Shown piece after piece: positions 28,627 through 43,001 of a DNA stretch of 64,000 bases. The position numbers were made by a program, and so were the translations under genes. Numbering within the stretch: the first letter of the stretch is position 1; each line of letters starts with the position of its first letter. A model generated the notes under the pieces. That model saw nothing but the letters and a program-made list of their open reading frames with translations, searched no databases and had not been told where the DNA came from. The stretch is from Naasia aerilata (GTDB lineage Bacteria > Actinomycetota > Actinomycetes > Actinomycetales > Microbacteriaceae): positions 2,542,001 through 2,606,000 of the forward strand of contig NZ_AP027731.1 of the NCBI RefSeq assembly GCF_030296595.1. The letters are read 5' to 3'.

Positions 28627-28736
28627 GCGGGGCTGATGCTCCCTCCCTGGCGGCTCTTCCCTCCCGGGGGAACAATGAGGACCAGGGGTACCGACAATCG
28701 ACCCGGGGCGCCACGCCTCGCGACGGAGGAGGACAC

Positions 28737-31582
<2,846 letters not shown>

Positions 31583-31631
31583 CGGATGACCGGGAGGCCG
31601 CGCCCAGCGCGGCCTCCCAGGTCGGCGTGCC

Positions 31632-31637
31632 TAGACT
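31632..31637 (+). promoter_or_regulatory. -10 box of leaderless dxs
   Basis: TAGACT ends seven bases before ATG 31645, within the 62-bp acnA-dxs gap. dxs can therefore be transcribed separately from acnA. Confidence 0.6.
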
Positions 31638-31644
31638 CGACTCG

Positions 31645-33593
31645 ATGGCCATTCTCGAGACGATCCGGGGACCGCGCGACCTCGATGCCCTGAGCAGCGA
31701 GGATCTGGTCACGCTGGCCGCGGAGATCCGCCAGTTCCTGGTCGCGAACGTCTCGAAGACCGGCGGGCACCTCGGCCCGAACCTCGGCGTCGTCGAGCTG
31801 ACGATCGCCATGCACCGCGTCTTCCAGTCGCCGAAGGACGCCATCGTCTTCGACACGGGCCACCAGTCGTACGTGCACAAGCTGCTCACGGGGCGGCAGG
31901 ACTTCTCCCGCCTGCGCCAGCGGGGCGGTCTCGCCGGCTACCCGCAGCGGAGCGAGTCGGAGCACGACATCGTGGAGAGCTCGCACGCCTCCAGCTCGCT
32001 GTCGTGGGCAGACGGCATCTCGCGCGCCTTCTCGGTGACGGGCCAGTCCGACCGGCACGTCGTGGCCGTGGTCGGCGACGGCGCCCTCACGGGCGGCATG
32101 ACGTGGGAGGCGCTCAACAACATCTCCGACGACAACAACCGGCGCCTGGTCATCATCGTCAACGACAACGGGCGCTCCTACGCCCCGACGATCGGCGGCC
32201 TCGCTCGGTTCCTCAACGAGGTGCGGACGCGCCGCGCCTACCGCGACCTCTACCTGTCGTCCCGCACCTTCTTCGACCGCCTGGGCAAGCCGGGGCGAGC
32301 CGTCTACTCGGGCACGCGCGGAGCCCTCCACGGATTCCTGAGCCGGGTGGCGGGCAACGAGGGGCTCTACTCGAACCTCGACATCAAGTACCTGGGCCCT
32401 GTGCACGGGCACGACATCGACGCGATCGAGGAGGCGCTCCTCCAGGCCAAGCACTACGAGCTGCCGGTGATCGTCCACGTGATCACCCAGAAGGGCCGCG
32501 GCTACGAGCCCGCCCTCCAGGACGTCGCGGACCAGTTCCACGCGGTCGGCCAGATCGACCCGGAGACGGGGAGTCCCTCGAGCCGGCCGGATCCACGTCG
32601 TGGACGTCGGTCTTCTCCCAGGAGCTCGTCCGCCTGGCCGACGCCGACAAGCGCATCGTGGGCATCACGGCTGCCATGCTGCGGCCGACCGGTCTGCAGG
32701 CTCTCGCCGACAAGCACCCCGGTCGCGTGATCGACGTGGGCATCGCCGAGCAGCACGCGGTGACGAGCGCAGCGGGCCTCGCCTTCGGCGGCCTGCACCC
32801 GGTCGTCGCGCTCTACGCGACGTTCATCAACCGCGCCTTCGACCAGGTGCTCATGGACGTGGCGCTGCACCACGCGGGCGTGACCTTCGTCCTCGACCGC
32901 GCGGGTGTCACGGGTCCGGACGGCGCGAGCCACCACGGGATGTGGGACCTCGCGATCCTGCAGGTGGTCCCCGGCATCCGGCTCGCGGCGCCCCGCGACG
33001 GCACGCGCCTGCGCGAGGAGCTCGCAGAGGCGGTCGCCGTCCAGGACGCTCCGACCGTCCTCCGCTTCCCCAAGGGCCCGGTCGGCACCGACATCGACGC
33101 CTTGCGGCGCACGGTGGACGGCGTCGACGTGCTGCGCGAGGGCAGCTCCCCGGACGTCCTCCTCGTCGCGGTGGGACCGCTGGCCTCCCTGGCCCTCGAG
33201 GTCGCGGAGCGGCTGGAGGCGCAGGGGATCGGCGCCTCGGTCGTGGACCCGAGGTGGGTCGTGCCCGTCCCCGCCAGCGTGATCGAGCTCGCGGGGGAGC
33301 ACCGCCTGGTGGCGACCCTCGAGGACGGCATCCGGGTCGGCGGGATCGGCACCCGGGTGCGGCAGGACCTCCGCGGGGCCGGCGTCGACACGGCGCTCAC
33401 CGAGCTCGGGCTGCCCGACGAGTTCCTGGAGCACGGCTCCCGGTCCGAGATCCTCGAGCAGGCCGGCCTCACGCCGCAGCAGATCGCCCGCGACCTCGTC
33501 GCCCAGGTGCTCGGCACGAAGATCCCCATCGCCCGCCCGCTGCCCGAAGGCCGCGAAGAGGCGCTGCCCAGCCCCGAGTCGCGCGAGCGCTAG
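31645..33593 (+). CDS. dxs: 1-deoxy-D-xylulose-5-phosphate synthase, frameshifted
   Basis: About 649 residues when repaired. It condenses pyruvate and glyceraldehyde 3-phosphate using thiamine diphosphate, the first step of the MEP isoprenoid pathway. N-terminal part: [20 protein letters not shown], the ThDP/Mg motif [16 protein letters not shown], and [16 protein letters not shown]. The frame breaks after QIDPETG. The transketolase-like second half ([48 protein letters not shown]) continues in another frame. One more G in GGGG at 32568-32571 repairs it. The enzyme should be essential, so a true break is unlikely. Its stop overlaps the convergent AraC gene by 4 bp. Confidence 0.95.
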
Positions 33594-33967
33594 AGGCTGC
33601 GCCCCTGCCGCCAGTCGGTCGGCGTCATGCCGTAGCGCGCGCGGAAAAGCCGCGAGAAGTGCGCATGGTCCGCGAAGCCCCAGCGGTGGGCGACGGCGGA
33701 CACGGTCGGTCCCGGATCTTGGAGGTCCGCCGCTGCGGCGGCGAGGCGCCGGTTGCGGACCCACTCGCCGAGGCTGATGTCGAGTGACGCGAGCACCGCG
33801 TAGAGGTAGCGCTCGGAGATGCCGTGCGCCCGCGCGACACTCGCCGCCGTCAGGTCCGGGGAGGCGAAGTGCCGTTCCAGGTAGGACGGGATGCGTTCGC
33901 GCAGGGTGCGGGCGAGCGGGCTCGCCGAGCGCGGCCCGGCTCTGTCGAGGACGGCTGTCGATCCCAT
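33590..33967 (-). CDS. short AraC-family transcriptional regulator
   Basis: 125 residues that contain essentially only the AraC/XylS DNA-binding domain: two helix-turn-helices ([20 protein letters not shown] and [20 protein letters not shown]) and the C-terminal [10 protein letters not shown] signature. No cupin or sensor domain is present, so it may respond through dimer partners or level of expression. ATG 33967 has AAGGGAGGGGCC upstream. It overlaps the end of dxs by 4 bp on the opposite strand. Confidence 0.85.
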   Translation of the reverse strand: MGSTAVLDRAGPRSASPLARTLRERIPSYLERHFASPDLTAASVARAHGISERYLYAVLASLDISLGEWVRNRRLAAAAADLQDPGPTVSAVAHRWGFADHAHFSRLFRARYGMTPTDWRQGRSL

Positions 33968-34094
33968 GGCCCCTCCCTTCGCGGGCACACTAGCGACGCT
34001 CCCGCATGCGCCCCAGAGGCGCTGATCCCGGAACGCGGCCCCAGTCATGGGGCGCAGGCAGGCCCGGGCGCAACCCCTGCTGGCTGTGCCCCGT

Positions 34095-34125
34095 TTGACT
34101 TCGAGCGCGCTCGAAGTTTTACGGT
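34095..34125 (+). promoter_or_regulatory. MerR-type promoter with 19-bp spacer and palindromic operator
   Basis: TTGACT (34095-34100) and TACGGT (34120-34125) are 19 bp apart, the over-long spacing typical of MerR-activated promoters. CTTCGAGCGCGCTCGAAG (34099-34116), a perfect palindrome, sits inside the spacer. The regulator's ATG is six bases after the -10 box. Confidence 0.75.
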
Positions 34126-34131
34126 GGGGTC

Positions 34132-34505
34132 ATGACCATCACCGCCGAGTCGCTCTCCATCGCCCAGATGGCGGAGGCGACCGGGCTCAGCACGCACACG
34201 CTGCGGTACTACGAGCGCGAAGGACTCATGTTCGCGCCCGTTGACCGCGCCTCCAGCAGCCACCGCCGCTACACCGAGGCCGACGTCACGTGGGTGAGCT
34301 TCCTCACGAAGCTCCGCTCCACCGGGATGCCGATCCGCGACGTCCGGCGCTACGTGGAGCTCGCCCGGGACGGTGACGGCACGATGCCGGAGCGGCTGGC
34401 CCTGCTCGTCCAGCACCGCGAGCGCGTTCTCGCGCAGCTGGAGGAGGTCACCGCCAGCCTCGCCGCCATCGACTACAAGATCACTCTCTACGAAGGGCAC
34501 ACCTC

Positions 34506-34509
<4 letters not shown>
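34132..34509 (+). CDS. MerR-family transcriptional regulator
   Basis: 125 residues. The winged helix is at residues 8-75 ([53 protein letters not shown]) and a dimerising coiled coil fills the rest. No Cys-based metal or redox sensor motif is present, so it probably senses an organic compound or another signal. It overlaps the aldo-keto reductase start by 4 bp (ATGA), so regulator and enzyme form one autoregulated operon. The promoter upstream has the MerR 19-bp spacer. Confidence 0.93.
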
Positions 34510-35483
<974 letters not shown>

Positions 35484-35508
35484 CGGGTCACGCTCGCCCT
35501 GCCCGAGC

Positions 35509-36050
35509 TCAGCCGGCCGCGTGGTAGCTGTACACCAGCTCCACCGCGCCCGACTCGAACGGCGTGAACCGGAGCAGGGCGAGCGGCCGAGTCGGCTCGG
35601 CCAGGGGAGCAGCGGCGCCCCGTGGCCGAGCACGATCGGCATCACGGTCACGTGGTACTCGTCGATCAGCTCGAGGTCGCCCGCCTGCGCCGCGACGTTG
35701 CCGCCGCCCATCAGCCAGACGTTGCTCTCACCGGCTGCCTCGCGAGCGTCCTGGATCACCGCGCCCACGTCGCCCGACGCGAAGCGGATGTCCCCGCCCG
35801 CGATCGGCTCCAGGTCCCGGGAGCTGACGACCCAGGTCGGAATGCCGGCGTAGGGCCAGGTCTGCTCCTCCTGAGCGAGGAGGAACTCGTACGTCTTCGA
35901 CCCCATCACGATCGCGCCGACGCCGGCCAGGAACCGGGCGTAGTGCTCCTGGTAGGGCTCCATGCCGAACTGGAGCAGCCAGTCGATGCGGTTCTCGGCG
36001 TCGGCGATGAAGCCGTCGAGGGACGAGGCAACGTAGTACTGGACAGGCAT
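35509..36050 (-). CDS. dihydrofolate reductase/RibD C-terminal-like protein, frameshifted
   Basis: About 180 residues when repaired. VQYYVASSLDGFIADAENRI opens the RibD-C/DHFR fold, with IVMGSKTYEFLL and VWLMGGGNVAAQ as NADPH-binding blocks. The frame breaks after GHGAPLLP. The C-terminal strand sequence LLRFTPFESGAVELVYSYHA reads in another frame; one more base at 35604-35607 (GGGG, plus strand) restores it to a TGA at 35509-35511. These YyaP/YwjB-like proteins are putative NADPH reductases; their substrates are unknown. The ATG has TAGCGT six bases upstream, so the mRNA is probably leaderless. Confidence 0.82.
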
Positions 36051-36056
36051 GCGGCC

Positions 36057-36062
36057 ACGCTA
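36057..36062 (-). promoter_or_regulatory. -10 box of leaderless reductase gene
   Basis: TAGCGT on the minus strand ends six bases before ATG 36050. Confidence 0.5.
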
Positions 36063-36097
36063 CGTCATCGAGGCGCGCCCGTAGGGCGTGCCTCTCT

Positions 36098-36264
36098 CCG
36101 CTGATTGAGGAGCGACCGAAGGGAGCGTCTCGAAATCTCGTGACGTGTCTCGGGTACTGGACACGGGTTCCTGTTGTACGGATCGTCGATTTCGAGACGC
36201 GGCTTCGCCGCTCCTCAATCAGCGGATGGGGCGGAGACGCGGCTCGCCGCTCCTCAAGCAGCGG
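36098..36264. repeat. large inverted repeat of the TTGAGGAGCG/CGTCTCGAAAT family
   Basis: A forward unit at 36098-36137 (CCGCTGATTGAGGAGCG then GCGTCTCGAAATC) and an inverted unit at 36188-36225 flank a 50-base loop. A third, partial inverted unit lies at 36233-36264. The group fills the 235-bp gap between the fadB-like gene and the reductase gene and can form a long hairpin. Same family as 25473-25512. Terminator activity for the fad operon is likely. Confidence 0.75.
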
Positions 36265-36285
36265 AGGAGCGGCGTAGCGAGAGCG

Positions 36286-38459
36286 TCAGCCGGCGGTCGT
36301 CGCGAGGGCGGGGGAGCCCACCCCGCGGATCGGCGGCGTGTGGAAGGTGCCGCCGAAGACGCGCTCGGAGGCGCCGGCACGGTCGAGGTACGGCGTGAGG
36401 CCGCCCATGTGGAACGGGTAGCCGGCGCCCAGGATGAGGCAGAGGTCGATGTCCTCGGCCGCCGCGACGACCTGGTCCTCGAGCATGCGGTGCACCTCGT
36501 CGGCGAGACCGTCCTCGATGCGCGTGCGCAGCTCCTCGGCCGACATGGCGACGCCCTTGCCGGAGTGCTGGGCGTTCACGATCTTCTGCGCCTGCTTGTC
36601 GATGCCCTTGATGTTGCCCTTGGCATCCTTCTCGTAGATGCGGCCCAGCTCGGCGAGCTGGTGCAGGCTCTCGCTGCGGAAGAACCGCTCGGGGAAGGCG
36701 CTGTGGTGGGTGTCGAGCACGTGGGCGCCCACCTTGAGGCCGACGAGCTCGAGGAGCACGAACGGCGTCATGGGCAGGCCGAACGGGCGCACCGCGGCGT
36801 CGACCGTCTCGAAGGGGGTGCCGGTGTCGACTGCGTGCATCGCCTCGCCGAGGACCTTGGCGAGGATGCGGTTGACGACGAAGCCGGGGTGTCCCGCGTG
36901 ATCACGGCGTTCTTCTTCAGCTTCGCGGCGACGCCCATGGCGGTGGCGAGCGTGGCGTCGTCGGTCTTGGGAGCGTTGACGACCTCGACGAGCGGCATGA
37001 CCGCGACCGGGTTGAAGAAGTGGAAGCCGACGACCCGCTCCGGGTGCTGGAGCTTCTCGCCGATCCGCTCGACCGAGAGGGACGACGTGTTGGTCGCGAG
37101 CACCGCCTCGGGGGAGACGTAGCGCTCGATGTCCGCGAAGACCTCCTGCTTGACGCCGAGCTCCTCGAAGACGGCCTCGATGACCCAGTCGCACCCGGAG
37201 AAGTCGGCGCGGTCCGTCGTGCCGGTGAGCAGGGCGTTGAGCCGATTGGCCTCGTCCGCATCGATCCGGCCCTTGCCCAGCAGGGTCGCGATCTCGCCTC
37301 GGATGTACGCGAGGCCCTTGTCGACGCGGGCCTGGTCGAGGTCCGTGATGACCACGGGGACCTGGAGCCGGCGGAGGAACAGCAGGGCGAACTGGCTGGC
37401 CATGAGGCCGGCGCCGAGCACGCCCACCTTCGTGACGGGACGCGCGAGCGCCTTGTCGGGTGCCCCGGCCGGACGCTTGGCCCGCTTCTGCACGAGGTTG
37501 AACGCGTAGATGCTCGCCTGGAACTGGTCGCCCGAGATGAGCTCGGCGAGGGCCTCGTCCTCGGCCGCGAACCCCTGCTCCTTGGTGCTGCTCTTCGCCG
37601 CCTTGAGTAGCTCGAGCGCCGCGTACGGCGACTTCGGCACCGTGCCGATCTTGCTCTCGAGGCTCTTCCGGGCGATGTTGATGGCGATGTCCCACTTGGC
37701 GAGTCGCTCGAGCTTGCCCGGCTTGTGCGGACGCTTCACGGTGACCCTGCCGCTCAGGACGCCGTCGGCCCAGCGCAGCGAGTCCTCGAGGAAGGAGGCG
37801 GAGGGGAACAGCGCGTCCGCGATGCCCATCTCGTACGCCTGCTCAGCCTTGAGCATCCGGTTCTGCTTGAGCGGGTTCTCGACGACGACCTTGAGGGCGT
37901 TCTCGATGCCGATGAGGTTCGGCAGCAGCCAGGCGCCGCCCCAGCCGGGGATGATGCCGAGGAAGACCTCGGGCAGCGCGAACGCCGGGACGGACGCGTC
38001 GATGGTCCGGTAGTCGGCGTTGAGCCCGATCTCGACGCCGCCGCCGAGTGCCAGTCCGTTGATGAAGACGAAGGACGGAACGCCGAACGAGGCCTGCTTG
38101 CCGAGCACGTGGTGACCGAGCTGGGCGAGCTTCTTCGCCGCCTCCTTGGACGGGATGTCGCCCACCTTGCTGAGGTCGGCTCCCGCCGCCAGGATGAACG
38201 GCTTGCCGGTGACGGCGACGCCGTGGATCTCGCCCTTCCCGGCACGCTCCGTCAGGGTGTCGAACACGCGCCCGAGCTCGAGCAGCGACACGGGTCCGAG
38301 CGTGTTGGGGCGGGTGTGGTCGCGCCCGTTGTCCAGGGTGACCAGCGCGAGCACCTTGCCGCTCGGCAGCCGGACGTCCCGGGCATAGGCGTGCGTCACG
38401 ACCTCGTCCGCGGACAGGGCCTCCAGCTCGCTGAAGTCGATGGCCGAATAGTCCGTCAC
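36286..38459 (-). CDS. fadB: 3-hydroxyacyl-CoA dehydrogenase/enoyl-CoA hydratase (FadB-like), frameshifted
   Basis: About 724 residues when repaired. The N-terminal crotonase domain spans about 1-300 (FILAAGADLSKVGDIPSKEA, NGLALGGGVEIGLNADYRTI, EVFLGIIPGWGG). The NAD-binding dehydrogenase domain starts near 330 (KVGVLGAGLMASQFALLFLR), with NTSSLSVERIGEKLQHPERV and GFHFFNPVAVMPLVEVV. The frame breaks at VITRDTP; the helical C-terminal domains (GFVVNRILAKVLGEAMHAVD) continue in another frame. One more base in GGGG at 36886-36889 repairs it. It catalyses two beta-oxidation steps. The GTG start overlaps the thiolase stop by 4 bp. Confidence 0.93.
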
Positions 38460-39715
38460 TTGCTCGCCTTCCGGCTCTTCGCGAGCTGCTTCGCTTCCTT
38501 GCCGAGCTCGCCGCTGTCCCACTTCTTGCCGTTCCAGTTCGGGTTCTCCCAGATGACGCTTCCGCCCTGGCCGAGGCCGATGCAGAGCGCGGTCATGCCG
38601 TAGCGCACCTCGGGGTGCTCGGCGAACTGGGCGGCCAGCTGCAGCATGAGGCGCACGCCGGAGGCGGCGAGCGGGTGGCCGATCGCGATCGCGCCGCCCC
38701 AGCGGTTGACGCGCGGGTCCTCGTCGTCGATCCCGAAGTGATCCATCAGCGAGAGGACCTGCACGGCGAAGGCCTCGTTGAACTCGAACAGGCCGATGTC
38801 GTCGATCGTGAGACCGGCCTTCTTGAGGGCCTTCTCGGTGGAGGGGATGGGTCCGATGCCCATGATCTCCGGGGCGACGCCCGCGTAGGCGAAGCTCACG
38901 AGCTTCATCTTCGGAGTGAGGCCCAGCTCCTTGGCTGCGGCCTTGCTCGCGAGAAGGGCGACGGTCGCCCCGTCGGTGAGCGGTGACGCGTTTCCGGCGG
39001 TCACGCGCCCGTGCGGGCGGAACGGCGTCTTGAGGGTCGCGAGGCCCTCGAGCGAGGTCTCGGGGCGCATGCCCTCGTCCTCGGTGGCGAGGCCCCAGCC
39101 CTGCTCGCTGCGGATGGCGACCGGCACGAGGTCCGGCTGGATCTTGCCCGCGGCGTACGCGGCGGCCAGCTTGTGCTGGCTGCGCATGGCGTAGCGGTCC
39201 GAGCGCTCCTTGGTGAGCTCCGGGAAGCGGTCGTGGATGCGCTCCGCCGTCTTGCCCATGTTGAGGGCGTCGGCGTCGACGAGCTTCTCGGCCACGAACC
39301 GCGGGTTCGGGTCGACTCCGGTGCCCATCGGGTGGCGGCCCATGTGCTCGACGCCGCCCGCGATGGCGACGTCGTACGCGCCGAACGCGATCGCTCCGGC
39401 GGTGGTCGTGACGCTCGTCATGGCGCCCGCGCACATCCGGTCGATGGCGTATCCGGGCACCGTCTCGGGCAGCCCCGCGAGGATCGCCGCGCTCCGGCCG
39501 AGCGTGAGGCCCTGGTCGCCGGTCTGGGTGGTGGCCGCGATCGCGACGTCGTCGACGCGGTCCTTCGGCAGTGACGGGTTGCGCTCGAGCAGCGAGATCA
39601 TCGCCTTCACGATGAGGTCGTCAGCCCTCGTGTTCCAGTACATGCCCTTCTCGCCGGCACGCCCGAACGGGGTGCGCACCCCATCGACGAAAACGACCTC
39701 GGTTCCCTCGGCCAC
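38456..39715 (-). CDS. fadA: acetyl-CoA C-acyltransferase (thiolase)
   Basis: 419 residues. The nucleophilic Cys is in AIDRMCAGAMTSVTTTAGAI, the His in NRWGGAIAIGHPLAASGVRL, and the second Cys in GMTALCIGLGQGGSVIWE. It carries out the thiolytic last step of fatty-acid beta-oxidation. With the FadB-like gene, which it overlaps by 4 bp, it forms the trifunctional-type operon fadAB. GTG start with GGGAG nearby. No regulator gene is adjacent. Confidence 0.95.
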   Translation of the reverse strand: MAEGTEVVFVDGVRTPFGRAGEKGMYWNTRADDLIVKAMISLLERNPSLPKDRVDDVAIAATTQTGDQGLTLGRSAAILAGLPETVPGYAIDRMCAGAMTSVTTTAGAIAFGAYDVAIAGGVEHMGRHPMGTGVDPNPRFVAEKLVDADALNMGKTAERIHDRFPELTKERSDRYAMRSQHKLAAAYAAGKIQPDLVPVAIRSEQGWGLATEDEGMRPETSLEGLATLKTPFRPHGRVTAGNASPLTDGATVALLASKAAAKELGLTPKMKLVSFAYAGVAPEIMGIGPIPSTEKALKKAGLTIDDIGLFEFNEAFAVQVLSLMDHFGIDDEDPRVNRWGGAIAIGHPLAASGVRLMLQLAAQFAEHPEVRYGMTALCIGLGQGGSVIWENPNWNGKKWDSGELGKEAKQLAKSRKASK

Positions 39716-39789
39716 GTGAACTCCCTTGCTCGAACAGACCGCATCGATCCTACGGAGCGCGCTCGGGGGCCCAAATCCTTTGACCCTTC

Positions 39790-41064
39790 CTACGAAGCGG
39801 CGCTCTCCGTCGCGTCAGAGGGTTGGCGGGCCGCGACAAAGTCGGCGGCGACCGGTCCGGCGATCGCCTCGACCTGCCACGGGCGCGCGCCGAGAGCGGT
39901 GAGCGCCTCGCCGAGCGACGCCTCGTCCACGGGATCGGGCGGCGACCAGGCGACGCGGCGCAGGGTGTCCGGCGTGATGAGGTTCTCGACCGGGAGGTCG
40001 AGCGACTCGGCGATGGCGGTCACCGTGAGCCGGGCGCGCTTCAGCCGGCGGTCGGCCTCGGGGTTCCGGTCCGACCAGGCGCGGGGCGGCGGCATCGTGT
40101 CCCCGCTCTGGCGCAGCTGGGGGAGGTCGTCGGTGGTCAGTCCGCGCTCGATGGCGGCCCACCAGCGGTCCAGCTCGCTGCGGCTCGCCCGGCCGGAGAA
40201 GTCGCGCATCGCGGCGAGGTCCCGCTTCGTCTTCGGCAGCGCACGCGCGGCGGCGACGAGCGAGGCGTCGGGGACGAGCCGACCGGGGGAGACGTCCATG
40301 GTGCGGGCCAGCTGGTCGCGCTCCTGCCAGAGCTCGCGCGCCACCGCGAGGCCGCGGAGTCCCTTCACCGTGTGGACGCCGGACAGGCGGCGCCAGGGCT
40401 CCGCACGCACGGTCGTCTCCCGGTCGAGGACCGCCTGGAACTCCTGCCGGGCGATCGCGGCCTTGCCGGACGACTCGAGCAGCTCCGCCATCCGGTCGCG
40501 GAGGTCGGCGAGCAGCTCCACGTCGAGCGCCGCGTAGGTCAGCCAGGAGTCGGGGAGGGGACGCGTCGACCAGTCGGCGGCCGAGTGCTCCTTGGCGAGG
40601 TGCAGCCCGAGGAGCTCCTCGACCACATAGGCGAGACCGACGCGGGACATGCCGAGCAGGCGTGCGGCCAGCTCGGTGTCGAAGATGCGCTCCGGGTCGA
40701 GGCCCACCTCGCGGAGGCAGGCGAGGTCCTGGCTGGCGGCGTGCAGGATCCACTCCTCGCCGCGGATGGCCGCCTGCAGCTCGGTGAAGTCGCCGATCGC
40801 CGGCGGGTCGAAGAGGAACGTCCCAGAGCCGCGCCGGTGCACCTGGATGAGGTAGGCGCGCTGGGAGTAGCGGAAGCCGCTCGCGCGCTCGGCGTCGACC
40901 GCGATCGGGCCGGTGCCCTGCTCGATCGCCGTCACGGCGCGGAGGTAGTCCTTCCGCGTGGCCGTGACCGCGACGGGAGCGATCAGTGCGGCGCTCGGCA
41001 GAGGCTCGGGCGGGACCGCGGGTCCGTCGGAGTCGTTCGGGGATCCCGAGGCGGGATCAGCCAC
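39790..41064 (-). CDS. ribonuclease D-like 3'-5' exonuclease with HRDC domain
   Basis: 424 residues. DEDDy exonuclease motifs: IAVDAERASGFRYSQ (Asp, Glu), ILHAASQDLACLRE (Asp) and LTYAALDVELLADL (Tyr, Asp). HRDC domains follow (RDQLARTMDVSPGRLVPDAS, LPKTKRDLAAMRDF). It trims the 3' ends of structured RNAs such as tRNA precursors. The acidic N-terminal 30 residues are variable. GTG start at 41064 lies inside the last codons of the DUF3000 gene (8-bp overlap), the usual actinobacterial pairing. Confidence 0.9.
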   Translation of the reverse strand: MADPASGSPNDSDGPAVPPEPLPSAALIAPVAVTATRKDYLRAVTAIEQGTGPIAVDAERASGFRYSQRAYLIQVHRRGSGTFLFDPPAIGDFTELQAAIRGEEWILHAASQDLACLREVGLDPERIFDTELAARLLGMSRVGLAYVVEELLGLHLAKEHSAADWSTRPLPDSWLTYAALDVELLADLRDRMAELLESSGKAAIARQEFQAVLDRETTVRAEPWRRLSGVHTVKGLRGLAVARELWQERDQLARTMDVSPGRLVPDASLVAAARALPKTKRDLAAMRDFSGRASRSELDRWWAAIERGLTTDDLPQLRQSGDTMPPPRAWSDRNPEADRRLKRARLTVTAIAESLDLPVENLITPDTLRRVAWSPPDPVDEASLGEALTALGARPWQVEAIAGPVAADFVAARQPSDATESAAS

Positions 41065-41670
41065 GTCCAGCTCGTCGTGCAGATAGCATCGTCACTCCTT
41101 CGGCCACCGGCGGCAGTCCCGCCAGCATGCAGACCAATTCGCTCCAGCCTTCCACATGCGCGGACACATCCGTCTCCAGCGGTGTCCAGGAGGCCCGGAG
41201 CTCGATCTTCGCGCCGTCGCCCTGCGACGCCAGCTCGCCGAAGCCCGTCGAGATGATCTTCGTCGCGGTGCCGGACGCCGCCGTGTACTGGGCGCCGCGG
41301 GCGTCCAGAGCGTCGATCAGCCATGACCAGGTGACGTCGGCGAGGAAGGGATCGGTGCCGATCTCGACGTCGAGGGGGCCTGGGCGAAGCAGACGATGCG
41401 GAACCGCCCGCCCCAGGCCTCGGGCTCCTCGGGGTCGTACAGCAGCACGAGGCGTCCGGTGCCGAGGTCGAGGTCCATGCCGTGCGGCGTGGGGTTCACG
41501 TCGGCCGAGAGGGCCACCGACCAGGGCGCGAGCCCCGTCGGAGCGGGGATCGCCTCGATGACGACGTCGCTGCGGATGGTCGTCTGCTCGATCGAGTCCA
41601 GCGCGGCGGCGAACTCGGCCGGCGGAGCGGCGATCTCGGCCGGAGGGTTGATGTCTCTGGGAGGGACCAC
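41057..41670 (-). CDS. DUF3000 protein, frameshifted
   Basis: About 204 residues when repaired. The first half (PPAEFAAALDSIEQTTIRSD, LAPWSVALSADVNPTPHGMD, GTGRLVLLYDPEEPEAWGGR) is in one frame. The second (VEIGTDPFLADVTWSWLIDA, TATKIISTGFGELASQGDGA, HVEGWSELVCMLAGLPPVAE) is in another. One extra base in GGGGG at 41374-41378 joins them. The family is conserved in actinobacteria before RNase D and dxs; function unknown. GTG start with TAGTCT six bases upstream. Confidence 0.9.
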
Positions 41671-41676
41671 GAATTG

Positions 41677-41682
41677 AGACTA
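41677..41682 (-). promoter_or_regulatory. -10 box of leaderless DUF3000 gene
   Basis: TAGTCT on the minus strand ends six bases before GTG 41670; no ribosome site is present. Confidence 0.6.
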
Positions 41683-41797
41683 GGCCCCTCTTCGCCGTAT
41701 CATCCGCGTTCTCCCGCGGTGCGTCGGTCGTCCCGCCCCGGCGGCGGCCGAAGAGGCGCATTTGGTACGGTGATCGCCGACGATCGGAGGCCAGTCG

Positions 41798-43001
41798 GTG
41801 GCACGCAGGGCACGCGCGCTCGTGAGCGTTGCGGTGACCCTCGGGAGCGTCGCCACGGCGGCGGCCCTGTTCGCCGGGGCCGTCACGACGCGCGTGGCGC
41901 GGACGGTCGTCATGCCGCCCCGCAAGCGCAGCCAGGACACGCGGGTCTTCTCGGTGGATGAGGCGGCCGGCACGGTCGTCCTCTCGAGCAACGCCGACTC
42001 CCTCCTCCCCGGCGACTACAGCTTCTGGTTCGACCAGGGCGGCGGCCACGCGCGGCTCGGCCAGATCGTCGACCGCGGCGTCGGCACGGTGACCCGGCGC
42101 ATCCTCGCCGTCGACTTCGGCGACCTCGCCGCGGCCCGATCAGGACGGTTCAGCGGCTGGTACTACCTGAGCCCCAAGGAGCTCGGCGTCCCCTATGAGA
42201 GCGTGCGCGTCCCCACCTCGCTCGGGCTGGCCCCGGCCTGGCTGATCCCCGCCGAACGGCCGAGCTCGCGCTGGGTCATCCAGGTCCACGGCCGGGCGAC
42301 GCTCCGGCAGGAGGCGCTGCGAGCCGTGCCGGTGTTCCGGAACGCCGGGTACACCTCACTGCTCATCTCCTATCGGAACGACGGGGAGGCGCCGCCCAGC
42401 CCCGACCGCCGGTACTCGCTGGGCGACCGCGAGTGGCTGGACGTCGAGGCCGCCATCCTCTTCGCACTCGATCGGGGTGCCGAGGACGTCGTGCTCATGG
42501 GGTGGTCGATGGGCGGCGCGACGGTGCTCCAGGCGGCCACCCGCTCCCGCCTCCGGTCGCTCGTGACCGCGATCGTGCTCGACTCGCCGGTCGTGAACTG
42601 GGTCGACACGCTCCTCTACCAGGGGAGGCGATGTCGCTCCCCGGGCCCGTGAAGCAGGGGTGCTGGCGCTGCTCAGCTCGAAGTGGGGCCGTCCGCTGAC
42701 CGGGCAGGAGCACCCCATCGACCTCGCCCGCCTGGACTTCGTCGCCCGTGCGGCGGAGCTGGAGACGCCGATCCTGGTGCTGCACAGCGACGACGACGGC
42801 TTCGTGCCGTCCAACGGCTCCCGCGAGCTCGCGGCCGCCCGGCCCGACCTCGTCACCTTCGTCGGGTTCGAGATCGCGCGCCACACCAAGCTCTGGAACT
42901 TGGACCGCGAGCGGTGGGAGGGTGCGATCGCGTCCTGGCTCGCGGAGCGGGCGGAACCGTCTACAGGGAACGCGGCCGACGGGGCCCCTCAGCCCGCCTG
43001 A
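41798..43001 (+). CDS. membrane-anchored or exported alpha/beta hydrolase, frameshifted twice
   Basis: About 401 residues when repaired. A hydrophobic N terminus (ALVSVAVTLGSVATAAALFA) is a signal anchor. The hydrolase domain has IQVHGRATLRQEALRAVPVF, the nucleophile elbow MGWSMGGATVLQ, an acid in LHSDDDGFVPSNGS and the base His in ARHTKLWNLD. The frame is lost after DTLLYQG and again about 11 codons on. Extra G residues at 42622-42625 and 42657-42660 restore EAMSLPGPVKQGVLALLSSK. Substrate unknown. GTG after CGGAGGCCAGTCG. Its end overlaps the convergent reductase gene by 13 bp. Confidence 0.82.
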